Origin: Paramacrobiotus richtersi
Lineage: Eukaryota > Tardigrada > Eutardigrada > Parachela > Macrobiotidae
Assembly (NCBI GenBank): GCA_034698045.1
Contig: JAQGAU010000243.1
Coordinates: forward strand, 1 to 33,286
DNA length: 33,286 nucleotides
Reading direction: 5' to 3'
Part shown: positions 12,328-24,258 of the stretch, piece after piece
Layout: every line of letters starts with the position of its first letter
Position numbering within the stretch: position 1 is the stretch's first letter
Made by a program: the position numbers and the translations under genes
The notes under the pieces: generated by a model
The model's database searches: none
What the model was told of the DNA's origin: nothing
What the model saw: only the letters and a program-made list of their open reading frames with translations

Positions 12328-13435
12328 CTACTTGCGGTCAAAAGCAGTGCGACCGCGCGGTTTCGGTCGGAACACGGCCTCCGTGACTTCCGTGTTAATC
12401 AGTTCATATCCAGGACGGGGTCGTTTTGTGACAGGCTTCTGAGTCGTGGTGGTGGTCGTCGTCGTTGTCGTGGTGGTGGTTGTGGTGGGCTTTGGTTTCG
12501 TGGGCTTTGGTCCGTATGCCGAGTCATCCCCCCCGTCACCCGAAGAGGAGGAGCTACTGGAACTGGAGGATGCCGATCCCGAGGCGGAGGCGCCTCCCTT
12601 CGCGGGGGCGGGTTTTGCCGGGGCCTCGTCATCCGCTTCCTCTTCGTCGTCGGCGGCGGGTTTGACTTGACGGACGAAACGGGAGTAGGCGGGTCGGCGG
12701 AGGGGACGGGCTAGTTTGTAGCCGGAAGTGCTGGGAACTTCTGGAAAACATTTCATTTTGAGAATACAGCAGCCAACTCGCAACTGGCACGGACCATGGA
12801 TTTTTGTCGGTCGAAGCATTTCGATGCAGAAAGAAGCAAGCAGTGCAAATGTTTTAAATCTTTTGAAAATGTAATCTATCGTACGGATATTCTTCAGAAA
12901 CAGTTTACAGATCAAAAACTATTCTCCAATTTCAAAGCAAATGTACAGAAAGCTCAGCTTGGGAGAGTCGAACGTGCGCTTCTCGAACTCCGCCTGAGCT
13001 ACGGAAAGGGATAATTTTTGCTGTTAATTGCTGTTACCTTTGAACAATTCACAACCAGCAATAACAGACGTAAAAGATTAACTTTACTAGTCGAGCAGTA
13101 ACATTGCTCATCGTTATATTAACTGTGCATTTTAAGTTGCAGCTGTAGTACTTGGACAATGCTTGTACTATGAAAATTATATCAGTTGGAAAATTTTACT
13201 GAGTAAGCCAACAGCGAAATTCTCTAAAGCTCTCCAGATAAAAATGTGTTCAAATTCAGTAATTATTCTACAATTTGTTTTAAAATTAAATGGTGGCGTG
13301 CAGAAACTGGCAGGGACTGCTGAGTTAAACTGAGTTAAAATATCTAAGAAATGGCACGAAATCGTGTTTCACATGTTATAACTTACCGCACAGGACGAAC
13401 AGGAGCAGAGCGAAAGCAGCCAGATAGACCTTCAT
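12328..13435 (-). CDS. Secreted Ser/Thr-rich acidic low-complexity protein, copy 1 (~153 aa)
   Basis: Two exons on the minus strand, 13435-13387 and 12740-12328, split in phase 1 just after the signal peptide (MKVYLAAFALLLFVLC). The mature protein begins with VPSTSGYKLARPLRRP, continues with an acidic ADDEEEADDE patch, an Ala/Pro/Lys segment and a run of about ten serines, then a block of about fifteen threonines encoded by ACC/ACG/ACA triplets, and ends with a conserved basic tail containing PGYEL, VTEAVFRPKPRG and RTAFDRK. The Ser/Thr blocks would suit O-glycosylation, giving a mucin-like secreted product (inference). I recognise no known family. It pairs with a paralogue at 14917-15835 of the same gene structure. 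A TATA box lies about 90 bases upstream of the start. Confidence 0.85.
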
Positions 13436-13524
13436 TGTAGCGATAACTGAGTATAAGATACAGCTGTAATCAGAGCACAAAATGTACAGACAAAGTGAAT
13501 TTCTGTGGATTAGCTATTACATGG

Positions 13525-13534
13525 CTTTTATATA
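13525..13534 (-). promoter_or_regulatory. TATA box of the copy-1 secreted protein gene
   Basis: On the minus strand this reads TATATAAAAG, about 90 bases upstream of the ATG at 13435. The spacing fits a short 5' leader. Confidence 0.6.
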
Positions 13535-13539
13535 GGTCG

Positions 13540-14916
13540 GCAAGACTTCCTTTTAATGGATAACTTTATGGCAGTTTGCATGGCCAATTTTCTGGCATGA
13601 AGTATGATTAAGCGGTCTTGGATGTGTGTGTTTATGTGCATATACCAGTTCCTGCTTACTGTGTGGCTAAAGGGCATGAATAACTGTGCGGAAGTATACA
13701 GTAAACTGCAGCGGCATTTCGCACACTGTATGCCTGTCTACCACTGTTAGTAACACACACAATGATACCGAAATAACAATGAGAGCAAGAACTGTGTTAA
13801 TTATAGAACATTTGATTCGCGTTATTTTTTATTATTATTACTGTTATTGCAACGCAAGAGCAGACAATCCGTCAGGGACTTCAAGTCCAGTCGAAAATGT
13901 TTATATTCAACCAATACAACAGTGACCACATTTCTGAGCGAATGGGCACTGTTGGAGTCAAAGGGTCTGCGTTATAATAGCGCAAATTCGTGCATTTATC
14001 TGTTACATGGTTGATAAAAAAAAACTGCTAGAGGGAACCACACTTTGGTTTATAATTATAGACCAATTCTCTTGATAAAAAATATTTTTATCAAAGACGC
14101 TGTTGTTTTAATTAATTTTCGTTGTGATTTTTAATATTTCAGCCGTACGGTATTTAGCATATTGTACTGAAGTCAAACATGCCAGTTGTTTGGTCATAAA
14201 TAATTCTGCCCTGACAAACTACTCTGAACCTTTAATGCTTGTGCTGAGTTTCTCCAGCAATAGAAGTGTCAAATCCAGTGGTTCCTGATAGAATTTCTCG
14301 CCTACTTGCTCAAAGTACTTTTTTTCAAATATTGCAGACATGTAGTGCACGTTACGCATTCGCATTTGAGATACACGTTTGTTTAGTACCAACGGCTGTA
14401 CTTGAGCAAGAACGACGATAGCTGAACAGAAGACATACTTGCATAAAACATGCAGTTTTCTTGAGCATACGTGCATTAGCGTGGAGTTGGTTACACAGTG
14501 GGCTCCGTAGCGCCTGTTGCAGTTTAAAATTTTCAAAATTCATTTTAAAATTTAAGAAGAACGTTTTCGAACTAATTTCGATGTCAGAATTGTTACCTGA
14601 TGAGCGGTACACACAGTCTGGTTACCTTGCTAAAATCACGCTACTTTGCCGACGTTACTAATCGTATGTAGAAAAGCGAAAATTAAGTGGATCAGTATTT
14701 ATTTATTGCCCCTGATGCACCAGATGACAGACCACGCTAATACCATCTCTGAGCAAAATATTACACATTGAGAGAAAACCATGCAAGGTAAATGCGCCTA
14801 ATCGGAAAAGTCAACAGACAACAGCCTTTGCTCTTTTCTAGTATCACAAGAGAACACCCCGTACTGAACAATCAACTAGGAACATATATACTGGGCATGA
14901 TACAACAAAAACCCGC
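13540..14916. other. Intergenic stretch between the two secreted-protein genes
   Basis: No supported gene. It should hold the 3' untranslated region of the copy-2 gene; a minus-strand AATAAA lies at about 14699-14706. Several 60-105 residue open frames on both strands show no domain, signal peptide or paralogue. Confidence 0.4.
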
Positions 14917-15835
14917 TTATTTGCGGTCGAAGGCCGTTCGACCACGGGGCTTGGGGCGGAACACCGCCTCCGTGACCCCGGTGTTCTCCAGCTCATATCC
15001 CGGGCGTCGTCGTTTCGTCGTTGTTGTTGTAGTAGTCGTAGTCGTCGTGGTTGTTGGTTTTGTGGGCTTTGCATAACCGCTGTCGTCGCCGTCGGAGGAG
15101 GACGCGGCGCTGCCGCTCTTACCGCCCTTACTGGAGGAACTGGAGGATGCCGATCCGGAAGCGGACGCACCGGATCCCTTGGCGGAAGCCGATGATTTGG
15201 CGGGCTTGGCGGCCGGGGCGGCTGGCTCTTCTTCTTCCTCTTCTTCGTCATCCGCTGCGGGCTTGGTTTGACGGACGGGGCGGATGAGAGCGGATTTACG
15301 GAGCGGACGGAGGGGATGGGTCAGTTTGGTGCCGGAAGTGCTAGGAACATCTAGAAAAGCGATCTGTAAGCTCCGAGCGCAGACAAAAGGTTTTTGTTCA
15401 ATAAAGCATGTCAAAAGTATCAAAAGATTGTATCATCTAGTTAGGCATTGTATTATGAAATGAAAAAAGATTTAACAAGAGTAGCAAATAAAACCTCAAA
15501 AAAGCTGATGAAAACTAATAAAAACTAATAAATTAATAAACTGATAAAAAATATTACTTATAGAAAAATAATATTAAAAAAACTAGTAATAAACTAATAA
15601 AAATAGATTTAACAATAAAAAATACAAAAAATAAACTGAAAAACAATTCGCACTTCTTTTTGCAGATTTAACTGATATTGTACATTGAAGACTTAGCATA
15701 CAAATTTATTGTTTATGAAGCATCAAAATTGCAGACCGCTACCAGAAACAATTCAGAAATGCTCAGAAGCGACTGGTTCTACATACCGCACAGACAGATA
15801 AGGAACAAGGCAAAGAGCGCCAGATAGACCTTCAT
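14917..15835 (-). CDS. Secreted Ser/Thr-rich acidic low-complexity protein, copy 2 (~160 aa)
   Basis: Two minus-strand exons, 15835-15787 and 15350-14917. The first is again exactly 49 bases and encodes the signal peptide MKVYLALFALFLICLC; the intron is again in phase 1. The mature protein starts VPSTSGTKLTHPLRP, has a longer acidic run (ADDEEEEEEE), Ala/Lys/Ser repeats, a Gly/Ser segment, about thirteen threonines, and the same tail (PGYEL, VTEAVFRPKPRG, RTAFDRK). The ends are strongly conserved with copy 1 while the middle varies in length, as expected of a structural or mucin-like product with fixed terminal motifs. It has its own TATA box. The function is unknown. Confidence 0.85.
15460..15650. 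repeat. AT-rich repeat with ACTAATAAA units in the intron of copy 2
   Basis: Degenerate repeats of ACTAATAAA-like units in an A-rich stretch fill part of the intron separating the signal-peptide exon from the main exon. It looks like slippage-derived simple sequence. Confidence 0.5.
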
Positions 15836-15926
15836 GGTTGAGCAAGAGGTACGGAAATAATATACAAAAATTCGGAAACAGATTAAAATGGAATAAATAG
15901 TAAGTTAGTCGGTCAAAGAACTGTTG

Positions 15927-15934
15927 TTTATATA
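15927..15934 (-). promoter_or_regulatory. TATA box of the copy-2 secreted protein gene
   Basis: The minus strand reads TATATAAA about 95 bases upstream of the ATG at 15835, at the same distance as in copy 1. This suggests the promoter was duplicated together with the gene. Confidence 0.6.
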
Positions 15935-15939
15935 CCAAG

Positions 15940-18159
15940 TCTGCTTTTCTTGTCTGCGTTTTCTTCAGCATGTGTTTTTGTTGGAAACTAACACAGCCAA
16001 TCCATTACGTGAGCTCTAGCTATTCACACTATTTTAACACATTTTTATGACACTCGAAACATTGTTTTGTCACTTCCTGCTTCCTCTTTCTTTTGCGCCA
16101 GTATAGAAAACAATTCCGTGCGGAAGTGATTTCCACACCGTCGTTGTGCAATCACCACCGAGAATGCAGTAAATGTCGAGCTTGTTGGTAAGACCTGCGG
16201 AACTTGACCCAGTTTTGGTAATTTAATAGTGCAACTTGTTCTCCTTCGAGCACATGTACTGTTGAAGACTTGTGTACACCATGGTGTTAGTATCGGTATA
16301 AGATATGCTGACACCTTGCTAATGAAATCAGTTGTTTAGAAATGTCTTTTTGCCCTGTGGCGATTTAATAACATTGAATATACTTTATTGCGAAGGCTGA
16401 GAACTGTTGCAGTTTAACATGGTCTAATAAATCATAAACGCCAAATTGCATAACGTATTTAACACTTAGCACAGCCGTTGAAACGAACGTCGGACGTGTT
16501 AGAGCGCATTTGATTGTTTCCCTGTATTAACCTGAAAGTTACGCGTGTAATTTTGAGTGAAAACGTCCTGACGTACACGGAGCCCAAGTGAGCTTGAGAA
16601 GAAGTTAGTTGTCACTGGAATAAAAATCTTTTCGGTAGATCATCTTCTTCCTATCGTTCGATCGATTTACATTAATTTTTACCTTTTGTTTCGTAATCCA
16701 CCGTAACCTCTGATTGTGCATAGGATTTCTGTAACCTTTCGTCAGATCGTGGTAAGCGCCGAGTAGGCTTAACTTAACGGGACATCTTTCAATGTACTAT
16801 CGCGTTGATGCCGCCAGTTAATAGAGCCATAGACCGATATTATTTACAAACCAAAATAAGCAGTTGATTCTGAGTGGAACACGGTCTAACGGATCATGAG
16901 CAGATTTAGTACTATGTAGTGTAAATTACCGAGTTTGTCAACATTTTCATGTGCTAGTTATTTTGACCTCATTTTGCATCGCAGGCTTTTTGAAATGCTT
17001 TCAGGAGCTGTGAGCAAACATGAGCAAAAATGAAAATTGTTCGATGCAACGTATATACAACCTGTGACCTCTTGATATTCTGTCGCTTGCTACATGTAAA
17101 CACAAGCAAAAACGGTAGAAAGATAAACAGAGCGGGTACACAGAAAGATAAACTGGGCTCGCATGATCACAGACCAAAAATGCGCTGTACAACCGACCTT
17201 TACTAGATGCCGACTGGCAGTCGTAGAAGGTACTGGGTGCGGCGTGCCGGTCTTCATCGTGTCCTAACATCTGCTTAGACGAGGACATTGGGAAAATAAA
17301 CGACACCAAGTGGTTAACAACAGGAAAAGATCCTCTTCCTGGAAAACAAAGTGTCTGTTATTATCGCTTTCTGCACGGTTATCGACATTGGTATTAAACC
17401 ATGAAGACTTCCATACTGATTAAGAACAACCGGTGGACCAATAACCCGGGGGTCATAAAACATGCTGCATGTATGGAAGATCGTGCATATCGTATCGATT
17501 CGTTATTTTCATCTTCCATCATCTTTGTTAGTTATAAACCGCGAATAATCCGGTGTATTGGCGCAGTATTCGATAAATGGCGATTTTGTTATCCATTTAC
17601 AGAACTTTATGTAGTACAAGTTACGCACCGGTCAACAGTACAGACACACGTCTTGCTGGACAAATATACTCGTCACGGTCGCTTTAAACACTGTACGTAC
17701 ACAGAATCAACGTCCCGAAACACATGTGCACCGACACGAACATCATTTTCCATGTCGATATGGATTCTTCCCTGGAGGTGTGCTCTTCATGTAAGACTAT
17801 CTGATATTATGATTAACTACCGTCGTAACATGAAACTGGCACACAGTCACGCATTAGATTAACGCATACATTCAAAGTGCACTTTAAGGATTATTGCATT
17901 GCTACCGGAAATGCGGTATCGTCTGCTCTCGCGTCTATTGATTAACCTCCTCGTTTAAACCCGTTAGTCGCTATACTTTTGCCGATGCTGCACAACATCA
18001 TCTGTTCGTTTTTTGTTTATCGTTTATCGACTAATTGCCGATCAAAGAATCAATGTATTCGCGCTATAGCCTAAATCGTCTGATAAAGTGATACAAAAAT
18101 GTTCAGCACGGTGTGGCGTTCACACAGGGTGGGCATTAGTTCAACATTACACCGTCACA
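15940..18159. other. Large stretch without a supported gene, upstream of RGC-2
   Basis: About 2.2 kb with no recognisable coding exon. The longest open frame (17401-17862, 153 codons) has no domain, no paralogue in the window and no good splice context, so I treat it as chance. The last few hundred bases should contain the RGC-2 promoter; no clear TATA box is visible. Confidence 0.4.
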
Positions 18160-21100
18160 ATGTTGCATCTTATGTTGTTGTTGTTTTGTATGGAAATCTC
18201 CGCAGCCGATGATTTGAAGATAACGTATCTGAATCGCACCGAAGTCTTCTACGCTGAAACCGCCATTCTTGCTAATCAGACGTATGGGTTTGTCAGCAAC
18301 AGTACCATGTCACCCGGTGGGAAAGAGAACGCGACAGCATCCCCTCATCGGAAGCAGACGTTCCTGAATATCTGTTTCCTGTGGGAGACGGATTCCTATT
18401 ACTCCCCATACAGTCGTGTTGTCCCGTTTGTTGATTTGGGAATTGAGCAAGGGAATAAGATACTGAAAAAGTACAACATCCAGTTGCGGAAGTTTTACCA
18501 GAACACCGGACCATCGTGTACCAGTGGACAGCAGATCGCCATAAGGAATTTTTATAATCTACAAAATTCGGGAGTGAAATGCCAGATTATGATTGGAATA
18601 AGTAAGACTGAAATTGTCAAAGATATAGTATTTTTATCCCATGCTGTTTAGGGTAAATGTTGAGATGGTATAACACGCGTTTTCCAGGTTGTCCGCACTC
18701 CGTAACAGCTCTCTACGGTTTCGCGCACTACCTCAACATCCCGTTACTCGCCATCCCGGGGGCGGGTGCTACATCCGTGCAGCCGGACGGCTCATCCAGT
18801 TTCTTCCCGCTTTTCGTTCAGCCGACCTGGAGCTCCACCGATCTGTGTACTTTTATCATACGCTTCTTAACCGTCTACAATCTCACACAGGTCACGGTGA
18901 TTCAGGATGATTCATACAATTTTTACGTCAATCTGGTGACTAGCTTCTCCAAGACGGTGAAGAATCTGAATTATCCCATCTATGCTAGTATGATTATTGA
19001 GCCGGTGAAAGCGCTGCAAACCGATCAGGATATGTACATGAAGATTCTGAAGGCGCACACCGAAAGGTCACGAGGTACGGTTCATCTCAGCTAGTCATGA
19101 TCTTTTGATGAAAAATCTGAAACAATTCGTGGTTTCTCCCAAAACGACCGGACCTGTAGTATTTCTGAATTCTTCTAGGTCACTTGAATATTGCATAACG
19201 TAATGCATACTCAACTGTGTACTGCGTACATCTGTGTACTAGTTGTATATAAACACGCAGGTAAAATTATACATTTTAAGGCGTTGTTTTTCTTCGGGCA
19301 GTGATGCTGATTCTCGGTCACGCCACCTGCGTCAGAAACATCCTGGTAAACAAACCTTGACCTCACCTTTCAATCTACTTCAGCTTTCAAGTAAGCTTTA
19401 CAGAAATGTGTTGCAGTTAGCTGCCGCCGAACTTGGGTACACCAAAGGAGAGCACGTACGATCAATACACTTTTCTTCGTAAACTTTGCTAATATTGGCG
19501 GTTATAGATTTACATTGCTGTTGAGTTGTTCGAGTTGAAGGATTACTGGGGCACTAACGATCCGTCTGTTGATGATCCGTCCGACTTGGTACTCATCAAA
19601 AAACTGTTATGTAACCAAATAAACCAGTTAAATGTGTAGATTGCCGTACCGGCCTACGAAAGTCTCCTGGTGTTCCAGTTAATGGATGACACCGCCCCAG
19701 GACCAGCGGAAGAACAGTTTGAGTTAGGAGCCACACGGTTTGCCAGGGAAAGATACAACTATACGTTTGGAGCGTTGGAAAAAGTAAGGCTTTCTCCTAC
19801 CACCTTATTTATCGATTTGAACTGACTGTGTAACGTGTGAAAGATCGACGTGATTCTGAGAAATCATTACGAATCTATCGTCATTTACGCCATGATCGTC
19901 GATAATCTGATCAGCCATGGGAAGAACCATCTGGATGGGAAGCTGGTAACGACGAAGATGTTTATGACGGAGTATGCCGATCCCTTGGGCGGGATGTTTT
20001 ACTTTGGGGATGCCAGGCAGAAGGAGAAGGGATACATTGTCAAGCATTACGATGCAGAAGATGACAGATATGAAGTATGTCACGTGTGATTTACTGTATG
20101 GAACATTGCGTGCACTGCGTGTGAGGAGCATGAGAATGTTGCGACATCTTCAAAATCCTAAATTGAATTTGTGCAGAAAACTGTAAATAACTGAAACATA
20201 AGACATTACTAAGTAGATCTGTCTTTATTCTGCACAAATGTGCGTCAGAGGCTAGACACCCGGTTTGGTCTGCTCTATGACCTTTAAACTACTTCCGCAA
20301 ATGTTAGAATAACTAAGGTTTTTTGACCGTCTGCAGACAGTGTTGGTTTGCCCTCCCCATTCCAACTTCTCGTTCGAGCGCCGACAAAACTTCAGTTGGC
20401 CGGGACTACATGGCGACCGACTGCCACCCAACGAACCGAAATGCGGCTACCGTGGAGAAAAGTGTATCATCGTGTCGTCTACGGCGCTGGGATTTATTGT
20501 GGCCATTGCCTTGATTTTTGGGGTTATAATTGCCAGTGTTGGCAGTTTCATTGGTTATCGACTGTGGTATGCAACAAACCTAAGGTGAGCTCAGACTCTA
20601 AAGGTTGTGATTCTTCGGTTTTGCTGTAGGAAAGCTCAGAAAGAATCCGATCCGTTTTGGTGGAGAATCCAGTTGAATGAAATCGATGTTAAAGCACATA
20701 AGAGCCTGGCTCTCTCCCGTCGATCCATGGTAACTTGAAACAGTATGACTCCGTATGATAGACGATGAGATTTTTGGTGTTTTTGAGTAGAGAAGCTCGG
20801 TTACATTGGGAACGCTGGCGGGGAGCGCGGTCTACTCAGCGCAAATGATTGGATTGTTTGGTCTCTACTATGACAACGTAGTGGGTCTGATAGATGTGGC
20901 CACGCGACGTCTGCACCCCGCGAAAGAACTAGTTGACCAATTGCAAATGGTACGATGATGACTGACAATATGGTAATTCATTTGTCCGTTGTTCGATAAA
21001 ATATCGTGTAACTGCAGTGACTGCAGTCTGCACTTTTGCTGGCTGTAGCTCGTCCAGTGCCAGAAAGATCCTTACTTTCTCTAGCTAACAGTTAGCCGTA

Positions 21101-23574
21101 CGGTTATATAAACTGTAGAAGATCTGGATTAAGATTGTCGAAGCGCTTAAAGAATTTAGTATTCGCTCATGCGATTGTCGGTTTTGTGTGGACGAGACTT
21201 TTGAGCATGTATACAAACTTATTACTTTTTGTGTTGTACAGATAAAGAAAACCTCACACGGCAACCTGCAGAAACTGATTGGAATCGCCTTGGACGACAG
21301 CAACATGTGCATCTACATAGTCGGGGAGATCTGCTCCAAGGGCACCCTGACCAGCGTCATAGAAAATCCGGTATTGAAACTGGATTGGTTCTTCAAGAAC
21401 CTCATGATCCGGGATGTCGTCTCGGTAGGTTTTCTCAGATGGAGAAACCTGACGAAAACAACTGCTAATTGGTAGTCATTAGGGTATGGAATACCTGCAC
21501 TCGACACCGATCAGCTCACATGGCAACCTCACTTCCCATACGTGTCAATTGGATAACCGCTTCACACTGAAGATCTCCGATTACGGGTTGCCTTATTTCC
21601 GCCAGAAGATGGACTTGCTTCCGCCTGATCCCGCTGATTATGAGCGCGACTGGGAGGAGCTTTTATGGCGCGCACCGGAACTACTGCGACAGCCGATGCC
21701 ACCAAAAGGGACACCGGTAACAACATACATTACACTGTACACTTGTACTTACAAGAACCGAATGTTCCAAATACCGTACAGTGCAATTACAACCTTTGCA
21801 TAAACGTCTATAGGCAACAGTATGAACTATAAAGTATCGAAGAGTTTCACTTCTTGTAGAGAGGCGATGTGTACAGTTTCGCTGTCATCCTCCAGCAAAT
21901 CATCCTACGCAGTCTACCGTACGAAACACCAGAGGACTACAACGCCGATACACGGTCTTCGCGGCAGATCGTGGTAGACGTAAGACCCGTACCTTCACAC
22001 CTTTCGAATTTCGTCTAGCGATCGTTTGAGGCTTGCAGGTGATGGAAGGCTCTCAGCCCCTAGAACGGCCCCGTGTACCCCGCTCCGCATGTTCCAACGA
22101 ATTATACGACCTAATGGAACGCTGTTGGGAAGAGACCCCTTTGAATCGACCCACCTTCGCCAAAGTCAAAGATCGCCTACATAAAATTTTCGGCGATATC
22201 GGCGACAACGTCATTGACTCGCTGTTCAAACGGATGGAACAGTATGCGGCCGATCTGGAGAAAAAGGTTGCCGAACAAACGGCGGCGTTTGTGGATGAGA
22301 AACAGCGGACTGATAATCTACTGGGGGAAATCTTGCCCAAGTGAGTAAAATAATATATTTCGCAGACAAGTAACGCTTCACAGTGGATATTTCCTACACA
22401 GGACGGTTGCCTCGGCACTGACGAAAGGTCTGACCGTGGGACCGGAAGCGTTTGACAGCGTGACCATATATTTTAGCGACATTCCCGATTTCCCCACTCT
22501 GTCTTCCCAGGGTAACCCCTTCAACGTGATTGACTTGCTCAATAGTCTGTACGAGTTCATGGACCTCATACTATTGCGATATGATGTGTATAAAGTGGAA
22601 ACCGTCAACGATGCCTTTCTGGTAAGTTTCAAAACCTCGTTACTGGGAATGTCTAGTTAAGACAGCGGAGAGCTTTAACCAATGACGACTGATGCCAGTT
22701 CGGTTTCTTTATCGGTAAATGCCGATTTTTTAAGTCGAGAACTCGCATTCCTTCTGGTACCGTGAGGTGGTGCGTCGATATGTTCGAGATAACTCTGACG
22801 TGTCTGGCGCATTCCTCGGATGTGCCAGTCATTTCACGGGCTTTTGCGTTCGTAAGCCTCGAAGACTCGAATTCGTTCCAGTGAAATTGGTGTTTAACAG
22901 GTGTCTTCCGGCTTACCGATACGTAACGGTAACAAGCACGTAATGGAAATCTGTGCCATGGCCTTAGATGTGATGAGTGGAGTGCAAGCCTTCTCTGTTC
23001 CGCACTTGCCTGAAGCCCGTGTCGGAGTTCGGATTGGAATCAACTCCGGCAAGCATTGTTTTTCTTCCTGACTGCGCAGTTGGTATAACGGTACAGGAAT
23101 GTCTTTTTAGGTCCTTGCGTCACTGGAATCGTAGGCAAGAAGATGCCACGCTATTGCTTGTACGTAGTGCAAACTAGCTTTTATAATACAGTGGGGATTC
23201 AACCAATAGCTCGTCGGGTTCTTCCAGATTCGGGGATACCGTAAATACCGCTTCGCGTATGGAATCAACGGGTGAAGGTGCGCGATTGTGAATTATTGGA
23301 AAATTTGTTTCGTTTGATCACCTGCGTGCTTTCTGCTAGTTGGGAAGATTCAGTTTAGTCCGGAAACAAGAAGGCTATTGGATGGGTCTGGCGGGTTTAA
23401 ATACACAGTCCGTGGAGAAATTTCGGTCAAGGTACCATATGCAAACATTCGCTGATCTGAGCAGGGCGGCATTATGTAGATTAATAAACAACAGCGTACT
23501 TGTGTGAACCAGTTTTCTGGACGCAGGGGAAAGGATTAATGACAACCTATTGGCTAAACGGCAAAACAGCTTAG
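18160..23574 (+). CDS. Receptor guanylyl cyclase RGC-2 with altered cyclase loop (~1106 aa)
   Basis: Twenty exons: 18160-18601, 18688-19074, 19302-19345, 19417-19455, 19508-19588, 19640-19783, 19844-20074, 20337-20584, 20630-20729, 20791-20949, 21242-21424, 21483-21716, 21860-21979, 22039-22340, 22402-22621, 22901-23048, 23111-23159, 23228-23277, 23340-23431, 23527-23574. The start at 18160 gives the signal peptide MLHLMLLLFCMEISA; about 50 extra residues with four N-glycosylation sequons (NRT, NQT, NST, NAT) follow. Ligand-binding domain, membrane span (about 507-529), dead kinase-homology domain (SHGNL for HRD, GLIDV for VAIK) and linker match RGC-1. In the cyclase the metal Asp positions (about 931 and 975), the purine-selecting Glu and Cys, and NTASR are kept, but the phosphate loop reads FSDIPDFPTLS and the second motif VETVNDAFL. 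The exon ending at 23048 uses a GC donor. Cyclase activity is doubtful. It may act as a partner or regulatory receptor. Confidence 0.92.
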
Positions 23575-23864
23575 CAACGGAAGCAGCGCACATAAGTGGA
23601 GGAGGTTGCAAACATTTGGAATACGCTAGCGGGTTGCTGTTCTTACTGTTGTTATTCTGTTGGTGTGCTTGCACTGAAACGGTCTGATCTCTGGAGACAA
23701 TGAAAACCCCAAGTGTCCATTTGAAACTGTTTCTAGCATAATACTAGTTACCTTTGGACAGTAGTTTGACAATGCTGATTGCTAAACACTTTACTTGCCT
23801 TGAGACGATTTATTTATCGGCGCGTTTATTTGGCTGGTAGTATGTATACCTTAGGCAACATGTC
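23575..23864. other. 3' flank of RGC-2
   Basis: No gene seen. No canonical AATAAA is evident in the first 290 bases after the RGC-2 stop codon, so its poly(A) site may use a variant signal or lie further on, possibly inside the mobile element that follows. Confidence 0.35.
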
Positions 23865-23867
23865 TTA

Positions 23868-24258
23868 CAAGTAAGCATTTTCTGCACGGAGTTACGCAGG
23901 AATACGCGAACCATACCAATATGATCTACAGTATTAAATGTGGTGAGTATGCGCAATTTTTTTTAAAAATACCAAACTAAAACAGTAAAAACTTATGCAT
24001 TTTCAAAGTTATTAACGTGTAAGTTGGCTTAACATAGCGGCTAATGAGGATCGGATCAAGGTCGTTATCTTGCTCAACCTTGCTTCGTAGACGCCATGTT
24101 AGGCCAACTTACACATTAATAACTTCAAAAACTCTTAACTTTCCACCGTTCAGGTTTGGTATTTTAAAAAAAACTGTCCAATGCTCACCACATTTAGTAC
24201 ATCATATTGGTATGAGATGCGTATTTATGCGTAACTCCGGGCCAAAAATGCTTACTTG
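23868..24258. mobile_element. Foldback MITE (391 bp) with TTA target duplication
   Basis: The left arm (23868-24035) and right arm (24096-24258) are imperfect inverted copies of each other over about 165 bases, separated by a loop of about 60 bases. The ends read CAAGTAAGCATTTT inward from both sides. The element is flanked by TTA at 23865-23867 and 24259-24261. It has no coding capacity. The 3-base TWA-type duplication is typical of PIF/Harbinger-derived MITEs; that superfamily is an inference from the duplication alone. The paralogous region near 29171-29190 has the same flanks without the element. Confidence 0.85.

Noticed and set aside
12446..12670. Plus-strand frames with long Val or Trp runs opposite the Thr-rich genes
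   Set aside because: These are antisense shadows of the poly-threonine and serine codons in the minus-strand secreted protein.
14461..14661. Frame containing VFELISM, as in exon 2 of the copy-2 small membrane protein
   Set aside because: Seven matching residues only, with no acceptor, no further similarity and no neighbouring exons. Probably chance.
17401..17862. Open frame of 153 codons on the plus strand
   Set aside because: Composition looks random, with no signal peptide, domain, paralogue or splice context. It lies in a long stretch without other coding signal.
24036..24095. Possible gene or RNA in the loop of the foldback element
   Set aside because: Only about 60 bases, with no conserved structure or open frame of note.
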